Origin: Planctomycetia bacterium
GTDB taxonomy: Bacteria; Planctomycetota; UBA8108; SXIK01
Reading direction: 5' to 3'
Assembly (NCBI GenBank): GCA_005772855.1
Contig: SXIK01000201.1
Span: 1-42,591, forward strand
DNA length: 42,591 nt
This document shows, piece by piece, positions 24,911 to 32,388 of the stretch. The first letter of the stretch is position 1, and every line of letters starts with the position of its first letter. Below the pieces are notes generated by a model that was given only the letters and a program-made list of their open reading frames with translations, was not told the DNA's origin and did not search any database. The translations under genes were made by a program, and so were the position numbers.

Positions 24911-27247
24911 TCATTTTCGCCAGTATTCGGGCACCCAGCCCGAACCTTCCCTCCAGGTGGTTCTCACCGCGCCTCGCCGCCACGTGGCGAAGACCCGCAC
25001 GCCAGAGCGTTCAAGCTCCTGGGCCAGTTCCTTCGCGCCGCCGTCTCCACGACCCGAGATGATCACATTTCTCGGGCGCACACGCTCGAGAAGAGCCGGC
25101 CAGAGCTTGTTTTTCCGGCCGTGGTGAGGCGCCAGTAGCGTTTGAGCTTCCAACTCGCTCTCGGCGCACAGAAGCGCTGCGATGCCGTCCTCCTCCAGAT
25201 CGCCGAGAAAGAGGAAACGATCACCCCCGTGGGTGACACTCAATGCGAGCGAAGTATCGTTGATCGCGCCGAGCGACACCTTCGCGGTCTCCCCGGGTGG
25301 GAAAAGAACCTCGATCTCGAGCCCGCGAGAGCCGGACCCGCCCTCGAAGGAGAGTTTGAGCCCACGCTTCGCCTGCTCCACCACCGGGCCGCCTCGTGCG
25401 GTAGAGCCAAGGAGTTGAGCTCTCCCATCGAGTCGGTCAGGTTCAGGCTGCGTGTACACGCGCCCCATGCGCAGACGAGATGCGACTCCCTGGAGTCCTC
25501 GCGTGTGATCTGCGTGCGCGTGCGTGAGGAAGGTCAGATCGATCGATCGGGAGCCCGCCGCAAGCACGGCCCGTGTGAGAGCCATGCCCGCTTCATCCGG
25601 GAGGCCACTCATTCCTGCATCGATCAGGATGCTGCCAGCGCCCGAGGCACGAAGAAGAGAGGCGTCTCCGGCGCCGGCGTCGAAGGTCCAGATCTCCGGC
25701 GCTCCTCCCGGGGGCACGAGTAAGAAGATGCATCCGAGCGACAAGGCGCAGAGGGTAGAAAAGACGGCCCTGGAAAGGCGAAAAACAAGCCAGAGCGTCA
25801 GCAATGCGTACGACAGCACGACGGTCCATGCAGGCGGCGGGGGCAAGAAGACGGTGCTGCCGGGCAAGAGGGCGCCGAGCTTGAGCGCGAGAAGCAGGAT
25901 TCGAGTCCCCCGATCAACTGCCCAGGCGATGGGAGCCCCCAGTGAGGGATCGGCGAGGCCCAGGAGGAGACTGAGGATGCCGCCTGCGAGCGGCACGACG
26001 GTGAGCGGAAATGCCAGGAGGTTCCAGATCGGTCCCGTCGGATGAATCCGCTGAAAGTAATGAAGCGTCAGAGGCGCCGTCCCCACCGAAGCTCCCAGGG
26101 AGACGAGAAAGGAAGCCGCCCAGGGTCGAACCGGGCCTGGCAACTGCCTTGCCATCGAGCCCATTCTCTCTCCCCACGTGAGGATCGCGGCCACGGAGAT
26201 GAAGCTGAGCTGAAATCCCACGTCACCTGTGAGCGTTGGTTGGAGACCAAGGAGCACGACGGCGCTCCAACCCAGAGTGTTGAGCGGCCGCGCTCGCCGC
26301 CGGCGCCGCTCCGCCGCCGCGTGCAGGAGGAACATCACCGCAGCGCGAAGGACCGGGGGGCTCATGCCAGTGACCAGGGTGAAAATCAACAAGATCAACA
26401 GCCGTATTGGACCCCCGACTCGTCGAGGAAGCGGCAGTCGGTACAGGGCGAACATGAGAAGCGTCACGTGCATCCCGCTGATGGCAAGGAGGTGGAAGGT
26501 CCCTGTCAGAAGCAGAGAGTCGCGAATAGGACTCGCAAGGAGCCTGCGATCTCCGAGCACCATCGCCACGATGAATCCCCTCAGGTCCTCGGCGTAGAGT
26601 GCCTCGAGAGTCCGGGTGATTTTTTCCCGCAGAGCGCCAACCAGAATCCTTGTGCCCGGCCACGTGGGTTTCGGCAAGCAGCGGATACCGCTCGCGTCCG
26701 GGACGGTGAGAGAACGGAGCTCCCGGGAGGCGATGTCGCCCGGATTTCGTGGGCCTTTTCGTATCCGGATCAAGCCAATCGCCTCGACGACGTCGCCGCC
26801 TTGAATGGATGGGCGGCCCGCGCAGTGAACCGTGATGCTCGGGGAGCCATCCTCGGGGGCGATCGAGAATATCGTCCGGGGGCTTGCTTCCTCACCCGGT
26901 ATCCCGCGAGCGGCGACAGGCGGCATATCCACGACACCCTGAACACGAACGGCGATGGCCTCGCCATCTTGCAATTCATTGCCCGTGCCACGAAGCGCCC
27001 CGTCCGGAGCTGACGCGCGCAGATATCCCAGGGCGGCCAGGGTGAGCGCATGCAGGGCTGAACGAGGGGTTGCGGGCCTTGCCTGAGGGCGCGAGCGGCA
27101 GACTCGAAAGATCACGGCTCCGAAGCAGAGCGTGACAGTGGCCACGGCGAATGCGGAGAGTCCATCGAGGCAGCCGCGGAGCCAGATGCCGAAGGCGAGG
27201 CACAGTGCAAAGAGAAGGCCAGGAAATCGAACGAGCATGAAACCCAT
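24911..27247 (-). CDS. comEC: DNA internalization competence protein ComEC/Rec2
   Basis: Inner-membrane channel for uptake of single-stranded DNA in natural transformation. The N-terminal part has hydrophobic helices and a soluble OB-fold-like region (about 80-190). The central competence domain holds LLAISGMHVTLLMFALY, followed by several helices. The C-terminal metallo-beta-lactamase domain has FLTHAHADHTRGL, the later LFLGDLEEDG and APHHGRKNK. The chosen ATG at 27247 gives 778 residues and starts just before the first membrane helix. The frame is open to 27400, but that part looks unlike a membrane protein start. With the two PilT motors, a DNA-uptake pilus is possible, although the other Com or Pil genes are not here. 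Confidence 0.92.
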   Translation of the reverse strand: MGFMLVRFPGLLFALCLAFGIWLRGCLDGLSAFAVATVTLCFGAVIFRVCRSRPQARPATPRSALHALTLAALGYLRASAPDGALRGTGNELQDGEAIAVRVQGVVDMPPVAARGIPGEEASPRTIFSIAPEDGSPSITVHCAGRPSIQGGDVVEAIGLIRIRKGPRNPGDIASRELRSLTVPDASGIRCLPKPTWPGTRILVGALREKITRTLEALYAEDLRGFIVAMVLGDRRLLASPIRDSLLLTGTFHLLAISGMHVTLLMFALYRLPLPRRVGGPIRLLILLIFTLVTGMSPPVLRAAVMFLLHAAAERRRRRARPLNTLGWSAVVLLGLQPTLTGDVGFQLSFISVAAILTWGERMGSMARQLPGPVRPWAASFLVSLGASVGTAPLTLHYFQRIHPTGPIWNLLAFPLTVVPLAGGILSLLLGLADPSLGAPIAWAVDRGTRILLLALKLGALLPGSTVFLPPPPAWTVVLSYALLTLWLVFRLSRAVFSTLCALSLGCIFLLVPPGGAPEIWTFDAGAGDASLLRASGAGSILIDAGMSGLPDEAGMALTRAVLAAGSRSIDLTFLTHAHADHTRGLQGVASRLRMGRVYTQPEPDRLDGRAQLLGSTARGGPVVEQAKRGLKLSFEGGSGSRGLEIEVLFPPGETAKVSLGAINDTSLALSVTHGGDRFLFLGDLEEDGIAALLCAESELEAQTLLAPHHGRKNKLWPALLERVRPRNVIISGRGDGGAKELAQELERSGVRVFATWRRGAVRTTWREGSGWVPEYWRK

Positions 27248-27432
27248 GGGCTCGAGGCCCGGAGCGCTCGAACGGCCGGCGAGACAGGAGATTCTGGACT
27301 TTACGGTGCGCCAAGGCAACGCGCAAGAGGTCGCCGGTCCCGTGGAATCGCTGGAGACCTCAAGGTGGTAAGCGGGGTGACGGCCGCGGGCGATTGGCAA
27401 TCAGAGCCCCCCATCGTTTATAAAGCCGCTCC

Positions 27433-28266
27433 ATGGCCAAATCGTACAGCCTCATCACGTTGGCGTTGTGCTCGTGCGCCGCGGGCTTTCCACCGGGCGA
27501 AAAAAGGGTCTTGCTCGAGGACCATGGACCTTCAAGGCCGGAGCGTACTCCTGGAGACGTCGCCGATGACCTCTTCGAGCAAGATCCCGGGGCTCTCATG
27601 GATCCCGAAGCGCTCTGGAACGCCGGCGATCAGGCGCTACGTTCCGGCAGGACGGAGGAAGCTGCGGTCTGTTTCGAGAGAGCGGCGGCTCTGGCTCCCG
27701 CCCGGGCTGCCTGGAAGGCGAAGCGGGCACATGCCGATGCGCTGGTCGCCTTGAGGCGCTTCGCGGAGGCCGAAGCGCTTTATCGGAGCCTCCTTGAAGG
27801 TGGTCAGCATCCCGTCGATTCCACCCTCGAGGGCAACCTCGCCATGGCCTGCTTCCGCCAGGGAAAGCTCAATGGGGCTCGTGAGGCCGCGCTGAGGGCG
27901 ATCGAGAGCAACCCTGGGGACGTGGAGGCTGCGAAGACCCTGGGCCTCGTGGAAGTCTCCGAGGGGAATCGGGCCCAGGGCGCGGCTCGGCTGGCAGAGG
28001 CCGTGGTCAGGAAACCGCAAATCCCGGAGGCTCAAGTCGTGCTGGCGGAAATCAGCGTCCTGGAGGGACGGCCGCGAGAGGCGATGGCTCGTTATTGGAA
28101 GCTTCTTGAATGGTTGCCGGAAGCTCTGACGCGGGATTATCACCGTCGTTGGAGCAACTTGTTCGTCCTGCGCCAGGGGACGACAGCCGATGAACTCAAG
28201 AGGCGAATCGCGAGTCTCGAAGCTGAGGAGAGCTCGTCAGATATCACAGAAAGAGAGTCACCATGA
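27433..28266 (+). CDS. TPR-repeat lipoprotein
   Basis: A 277-residue protein with a short signal sequence (MAKSYSLITLALCSCAAG); a Cys at 13 or 15 could be lipidated, though the lipobox is not ideal. After a linker, tetratricopeptide repeats run from about residue 55 to 235 (ALWNAGDQALRSGRTEEAAV, ANMACFRQGKLNGAREA-like units). They suggest a scaffold for protein contacts in the periplasm. TTGGCA at 27394-27399 and TATAAA at 27419-27424, 19 bases apart, may be its promoter; transcription would then begin almost at the ATG. Its stop overlaps the ATG of the next gene, a membrane protein, so the two likely act together. No precise function is known. Confidence 0.78.
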   Translation: MAKSYSLITLALCSCAAGFPPGEKRVLLEDHGPSRPERTPGDVADDLFEQDPGALMDPEALWNAGDQALRSGRTEEAAVCFERAAALAPARAAWKAKRAHADALVALRRFAEAEALYRSLLEGGQHPVDSTLEGNLAMACFRQGKLNGAREAALRAIESNPGDVEAAKTLGLVEVSEGNRAQGAARLAEAVVRKPQIPEAQVVLAEISVLEGRPREAMARYWKLLEWLPEALTRDYHRRWSNLFVLRQGTTADELKRRIASLEAEESSSDITERESP

Positions 28267-28991
28267 AAACGACCAAGGCTCACGAGCGCCCGGGCGATAT
28301 CGACGAAGTCGTGATTCGGTCCTGGCCCAAGGTCATCTTCCTCTACCCCACCATGTTTGCGGGCTTTTTCTGCGGGCTTGCGCAACACTTCACGCAGGGT
28401 CAGATCGAGTCCGACTTCGCCTACACGGCGGGCCTGATCTACTTCGTTGTACTGGCGCTCAACCTGCTCGTGTTGAGTTTCGAGTTTTCTCGATTCAAGA
28501 CACTCGCCCTGTTCGGCTTCTTCCTGGCGCTCATTTTTTTCCTCCTCTACCTGGGTACTCGCTGGGATGTGTTGGCGTTCTTGAAGGAGATCTTTGACCA
28601 CTTTCGGCTGCGGGCATCGACCTCGTTTTACCTTGCGGTCTCAACCTATCTCTTGATCACTCTGGGGGGTGTCTTTGTCACGACGCGCTTCAACTACTGG
28701 ATCATTCGGTCGAACGAGCTTGTTCACAAGGAGGGCTTTCTTGGGGACGTGAGACGCTTTCCCTCGCCCAATCTGAAGATGACAAAGGAGATTGTCGACG
28801 TCTTCGAGTATGCACTGCTTGGCTCGGGCAGAATCGTGCTTTACCCGGCAAGCGAGAAGCAGGCGGTCGTCCTCGATCACGTGCTACGTGTGAATGCCAG
28901 GGAAAGATCCATACAGTCACTTCTGAGCACGATTTCGGTCGAAATCGAGGATCACGGTCACGGGGAAGAGCCCGGGACACCAGCGGGATAA
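28263..28991 (+). CDS. Four-helix membrane protein with PH-like domain
   Basis: A 242-residue inner-membrane protein. Four hydrophobic segments are seen at about 22-42, 54-75, 80-97 and 118-140. A C-terminal soluble domain follows (RFNYWIIRSNELVHKEGFLG... to SVEIEDHG). Its pattern of a bacterial PH-like domain (FRVTDNRL-type start, later RIVLYPASEKQAVVLDHV) resembles uncharacterised proteins common in Planctomycetota. The exact function is unknown. It is translationally coupled to the TPR lipoprotein by an ATGA overlap. Repeat copy C lies just after its stop. Confidence 0.72.
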   Translation: MKTTKAHERPGDIDEVVIRSWPKVIFLYPTMFAGFFCGLAQHFTQGQIESDFAYTAGLIYFVVLALNLLVLSFEFSRFKTLALFGFFLALIFFLLYLGTRWDVLAFLKEIFDHFRLRASTSFYLAVSTYLLITLGGVFVTTRFNYWIIRSNELVHKEGFLGDVRRFPSPNLKMTKEIVDVFEYALLGSGRIVLYPASEKQAVVLDHVLRVNARERSIQSLLSTISVEIEDHGHGEEPGTPAG

Positions 28992-29030
28992 GCGGCTACC
29001 AAATTTGCCTGGACTCGGTGCGGCCTTGGC

Positions 29031-29110
29031 TGGGATTCCCTGGCCGATGCTCACCCAACATGGGCGCCGGAGGTTTCCGGCGTTTGTCGAGCGCCGGGGG
29101 GGAGGGGGGC
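29031..29110 (+). repeat. Dispersed hairpin repeat, copy C (5' part)
   Basis: About 80 bases matching the first half of copies A and B: CCTGGCCGATGCTCACC, GGGCGCCGGAGG, then the 19-nt hairpin CGGCGT-TTGTCGA-GCGCCG at 29078-29096 and a G-rich tract. The terminal hairpin is missing. It sits between two convergent genes, 40 bases after the PH-like gene and 30 bases from the stop of the kinase-WD40 gene. Confidence 0.7.
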
Positions 29111-29140
29111 AGGCCGATCGAGGCGGGAGCCCTTGAAGCC

Positions 29141-30514
29141 TCAGCGCCGAACTTCGCCCGGGGTCGCAGCCTGCCAGAGCTTGATCTCTCCCCTCGTTCG
29201 ATCCTCGGAGATTCCACCGCTCACGAGCGTCTGCCCGTCCGGCGAAAATCCAAGCGCCAGGACTCCGCCCTTCTGGGCACGCAGACTCAGGCACTCGAGC
29301 AGCTCGAAGGGAGCGGCGCCATCCATGAAGTCCCAGAGCTTCACCTCCCCGCCCTCGCTGCCGGAGGCAAGGCGTCGGCCGTCGGGAGTGAATGTCAGGG
29401 CCCGGATGGGACTTCCAGGGGTCCGCGGCGACTCGAGCTGCCCTGCAGTCAGGGTGGTGCCCCGGGAGGTATCGCGCAGATGCCAGATGGCCAGCTCGCC
29501 CAGCAAGGATCCCGTGACAAGCACGTTGGAGTCTGGCGAGAACGCCATGGCGGTCACCCCGTGCTCGCCGCAGTGAAGCGTTGCTCGTGGATCCCCTGTC
29601 GCAGGGTCGATCCACAGTGCCTTCCGACAATCCGTGAGCGAAGCTCCTACCGCGAGGGTCTCCCCGTCCGGAGCGAACTTGAGGAGCGTCGCTTCCATCT
29701 TGGTGTCGATCGACCGGGTCTCTTTCCACTCCTCGCTTTCGGGACGGCCGACGAGGCGCCAGATCTTCACGTTCCCCTCGGCCCCCGCAGTAGCAAGGCA
29801 TCTTGAATCGTCACTGAACGCTACCGCACTGACTTCCTGGTGATGCACCCCAATCTGTAGCCCATCGGTGGTGGATGCAGCCCTGGGGGGCAAAGCCCCG
29901 GCAAGTTTCCACACCGTCACGGTGACCCCCGAGTGTCCGCTTCGAGCTGCTGCCCAGCGAGCGTCCGGGGACAGGGAACCAACACCGTGATGTCCCCACG
30001 CCCAAGAGAGGTGATGACGTGGTGCGGCCTCGAGTCCCAGTGAGCCCGGTGCCATGGAGAAGATTCTCATGTCGAAGTCTTTCCCAACCGCAACGAGACG
30101 CTTCCCGTCCTGCGAGAATCTAACAGCGACGATGGCGCCGGTCGCGGTTCCAGGGCTCGCGGGGATATTCAAGGACTGGGGCGAGGCGAGATTCGTCGAG
30201 TTCCAGACGGATATCCCGTCCCCCGAGTCCGCCACATGGCAGAGTCGGGAGAGGAGATGCCACTCGAAGCCGCGCAAGTCGGGCTCTCCTGGTTGAGGCA
30301 TGAGGTCCTGAAGGAGCCTTCTGGCCTGCCCGACCTCCAGCTTCTCGTCGCTTGCCCGCGCCAGGCTCAGCTTCAAGCCATAGAGGAGCCGCTGATTCGA
30401 TAGCTTGTGAGCCTCCAGGTCGGAAGTCACTTTGAGCAACGCTTGGTAATGGCGAAGCGTCCCTCCGACGTGTTGGTGCCGCAAGGCCAGGCAAAGACCT
30501 ACCAGCACCAGCAC
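29141..30514 (-). CDS. WD40 propeller portion of the kinase fusion
   Basis: The 3' segment of the broken fusion gene, 457 codons. It begins inside the transmembrane helix (LVLVGLCLALRH). A helical linker (KLEVGQARRLLQDLMPQPGEPDLRGFEWHLLSR is family-typical) follows, then seven WD40 repeats ending in forms such as VKIWRL, LAIWHL, VKLWDF and IKLWQ. That is enough for a single seven-bladed propeller. As an isolated reading frame it has no own ribosome site, so separate expression is doubtful. Confidence 0.8.
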   Translation of the reverse strand: MLVLVGLCLALRHQHVGGTLRHYQALLKVTSDLEAHKLSNQRLLYGLKLSLARASDEKLEVGQARRLLQDLMPQPGEPDLRGFEWHLLSRLCHVADSGDGISVWNSTNLASPQSLNIPASPGTATGAIVAVRFSQDGKRLVAVGKDFDMRIFSMAPGSLGLEAAPRHHLSWAWGHHGVGSLSPDARWAAARSGHSGVTVTVWKLAGALPPRAASTTDGLQIGVHHQEVSAVAFSDDSRCLATAGAEGNVKIWRLVGRPESEEWKETRSIDTKMEATLLKFAPDGETLAVGASLTDCRKALWIDPATGDPRATLHCGEHGVTAMAFSPDSNVLVTGSLLGELAIWHLRDTSRGTTLTAGQLESPRTPGSPIRALTFTPDGRRLASGSEGGEVKLWDFMDGAAPFELLECLSLRAQKGGVLALGFSPDGQTLVSGGISEDRTRGEIKLWQAATPGEVRR

Positions 30515-31272
30515 TCCCCCCAGAAGCAGGGTGATCCCGGGCCGCGCTTCGCCAGCTTGGCCGCGCGCTCAAAGGCACTGGCAGGCCGTGCGCGAATTGG
30601 CTTTCCGTCGAGGTATCGGCGCAGATCCTCGGCGAGGTCCAGCGCCGACTTGTAACGCTGCCTGGGGTCCTTCGAGAGGCCCTTCAGGCAGATGGTTCGG
30701 AGGTCTGTGGCGCTGGTCAGCACGGCGGCCTGTGGGAACCTTGCCTCGTCCTCGCAAGCGCGTCGAAACTCACGCAGGGGCGTGAGGTCCTTGAATGGCG
30801 GCGAGCCGCAGAGAAGCTCGTAGAGCACGATGGACAGGCTGTAGACGTCGCATAGTACTGTCAACGCATTGGGTTTTCCGCCGAGGAGCTCCGGGGCCAC
30901 GTAGCTACTCGTGCCGAGAATGGAGCCCGTCACGGTTACGCGCTCTTGCCTTGTGAGAATTCTTGCCAGCCCAAAGTCAGTCACGTGAGGCTCGCCTGCC
31001 GAGTCGATCAAGATGTTGGCTGGCTTCAAGTCCCGGTGAAGGACGCCTCGTTCGTGCGCGTGATGGACCGCTCGCGCCAATTTCTCCATGAGGCTGGCTG
31101 CTTTTCGAGGCTTGCCCATGAAGGCTTGCACGTGATGAGCCAGAGTGGAGCCATCAATCAGTGGCATCGTGAAGAAGGGCTGGCCATCCTGCCACCCAAT
31201 CGAATAGATCGGCACAATGTTGGGATGATGCAGAAGCGCGGCGGCCTCGGCGCCAAGCTTGAACCGGGTCAC
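30499..31272 (-). CDS. Kinase catalytic portion of the fusion
   Basis: The middle segment, 257 codons, opening at a GTG. It holds the alphaC region (FKLGAEAAALLHHPNIV), HRDLKPAN, VTDFGLA, the activation segment with TSSYVAPE, and the helical C lobe to YKSALDLAEDLRRYLDG. The Gly loop and the ATP-binding lysine are in the previous frame, so this piece alone cannot be an active kinase. The frame ends in junk codons (CFWGECWCW) just after the second indel. Confidence 0.75.
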   Translation of the reverse strand: MTRFKLGAEAAALLHHPNIVPIYSIGWQDGQPFFTMPLIDGSTLAHHVQAFMGKPRKAASLMEKLARAVHHAHERGVLHRDLKPANILIDSAGEPHVTDFGLARILTRQERVTVTGSILGTSSYVAPELLGGKPNALTVLCDVYSLSIVLYELLCGSPPFKDLTPLREFRRACEDEARFPQAAVLTSATDLRTICLKGLSKDPRQRYKSALDLAEDLRRYLDGKPIRARPASAFERAAKLAKRGPGSPCFWGECWCW

Positions 31273-31673
31273 GTCGGGCGGTGAGGCCAGGTAGGGGGAG
31301 GTGAGGACCTTGTGAGGGCCACATCACGCTCGAGCTGATTCTCCCTGGCCCTGTAGACGATTCCCATGCCGCCACGGGCGATCTCCTCGACCAGCTCATA
31401 ATCCCCAAACGGCCGGGGAAAAGTCTGTGAGGTCACTTCGTCCCGATGTGCCGAAACTCCGGCTCTCTCCTCGGCCTCCTTGAGGAGCCTTTGGCCCTCA
31501 AGAAACGCAGTTATCTCGACGCTGAAATCGGCGTTCTGCTTCTTCGGCTCCTCGACGCGGTCGAACTCGGCACGCTCAAGCGACTTGAGCATCTCGACCA
31601 TCAGCGCGTCGAGCGCACGCTCCCTTTCTGCCTCCGGCGACTCGATCGGGCTCTGGCCAGACTCGTCCAACAT
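31269..31673 (-). CDS. N-terminal portion of the kinase fusion
   Basis: The 5' segment, 134 codons with an ATG at 31673. A helical N-terminus (residues 1-80, rich in Glu) precedes the kinase start FGDYELVEEIARGGMGIVYRA with the ATP-binding Gly loop. After ERDVAL the frame departs from homology (TRSSPPPTWPHRPT) and stops. It starts 9 bases after the sigma factor stop. Confidence 0.75.
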   Translation of the reverse strand: MLDESGQSPIESPEAERERALDALMVEMLKSLERAEFDRVEEPKKQNADFSVEITAFLEGQRLLKEAEERAGVSAHRDEVTSQTFPRPFGDYELVEEIARGGMGIVYRARENQLERDVALTRSSPPPTWPHRPT

Positions 31674-31682
31674 GTTGTCGGC

Positions 31683-32246
31683 TCAGGTCTCTTTCAGCTC
31701 ATTTCCCAGCCTTGCAATCCCGCGCCGGAACAATCCCGCGATGGAAGACTCTGTGCGGCTCATGTGTTTGGCAATGTCCGCAATGCTCCAGTGGTGCCAG
31801 TGTTTGAGCACGACCACCTGCCGGTACTCCGGAGATAAGTTCTCGATGGCACGGACGAGGCGAAGCATGGCTTCCTCCTTCTCGAGGATCTCTGCTGGGA
31901 GGCACGTAGTATCCGTGCGGGGTCCCTGGAGACGAGTCGAGGAGCTCTCCAGCAGCTGGTTGATTGGGACTCTGACGCCTAGCGTGCGTTGCTCCAGAAA
32001 GAACCTCGCGTGCACCGTGGTCAGCGTGTTCCTGAGAATGGCTCGCAGCCAGGCTGCGACCTGCGCCTCACTTTGAGCTCTCAGGCTACCCTGGCCCTCC
32101 ATGGCCCTGAGAAGAACCGTCTGGACAATATCCGAGGCATCCACGCTGCGACTCAAGCGTGGGTCGAGACCTCTCGCGGCAAGCAGGCGCAGAAATGCTC
32201 GAAAGCGAGTGAAGTCACCGGGGGTGTAAGGAGTCGGTTGAGTCAT
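31683..32246 (-). CDS. ECF-type RNA polymerase sigma factor
   Basis: An alternative sigma factor that would direct RNA polymerase to a special promoter set. Sigma region 2 is seen as FRAFLRLLAARGLDPRLSRS...DASDIVQTVLLRAM (about 10-50), with AAWLRAILRNTL in the region 2.3-2.4 part. Region 4 is LSPEYRQVVVLKHWHHWSIADIAKHM followed by the helix-turn-helix SRTESSIAGLFRRGIARL. With the ATG at 32246 the protein has 187 residues. The frame is open to 32330, but homology starts after MTQPTPYTPGD. It lies just upstream of the kinase-WD40 gene, the arrangement known for planctomycete ECF factors partnered with Ser/Thr kinases. That partnership is inferred. No anti-sigma factor gene is adjacent. Confidence 0.88.
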   Translation of the reverse strand: MTQPTPYTPGDFTRFRAFLRLLAARGLDPRLSRSVDASDIVQTVLLRAMEGQGSLRAQSEAQVAAWLRAILRNTLTTVHARFFLEQRTLGVRVPINQLLESSSTRLQGPRTDTTCLPAEILEKEEAMLRLVRAIENLSPEYRQVVVLKHWHHWSIADIAKHMSRTESSIAGLFRRGIARLGNELKET

Positions 32247-32388
32247 ACCGGTGCCACAGAAGCCCTGAGGGGAAAGGAAAAGGCTTGTGCGCGACGGCAT
32301 TATCTGCCCTGGTGGGGAGTTGGGCAACACGCAATACCGGGCACCGGGCGTGGATCATGGCACCCTGCCGGGGGGGAGTGGGGCTAAC

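Larger units (their letters stand above)
29141..31673 (-). pseudogene. Ser/Thr kinase - WD40 fusion gene broken by two frameshifts
   Basis: Reading across two indels gives one protein of about 843 residues: an N-terminal helical part, a Hanks-type kinase domain, one transmembrane helix and seven WD40 repeats. This architecture is well known from Planctomycetota. Near 31308-31316 two extra bases (or one lost) interrupt the frame exactly at the ATP-binding lysine; the restored reading is VALKVLTSPYLASPPDVTRF. Near 30538-30547 one C appears lost before the membrane helix; the restored reading is RPGITLLLGGVLVLVGLCLA. Everything else is intact, so the breaks are recent or are sequencing errors. 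The kinase would act in the cytoplasm and the propeller outside. The ECF sigma factor gene lies 9 bases upstream. Confidence 0.8.

Noticed and set aside
26042-27013. Plus-strand open frame of 323 codons
   Set aside because: Antisense to comEC; the product is low-complexity and charged, without a known domain.
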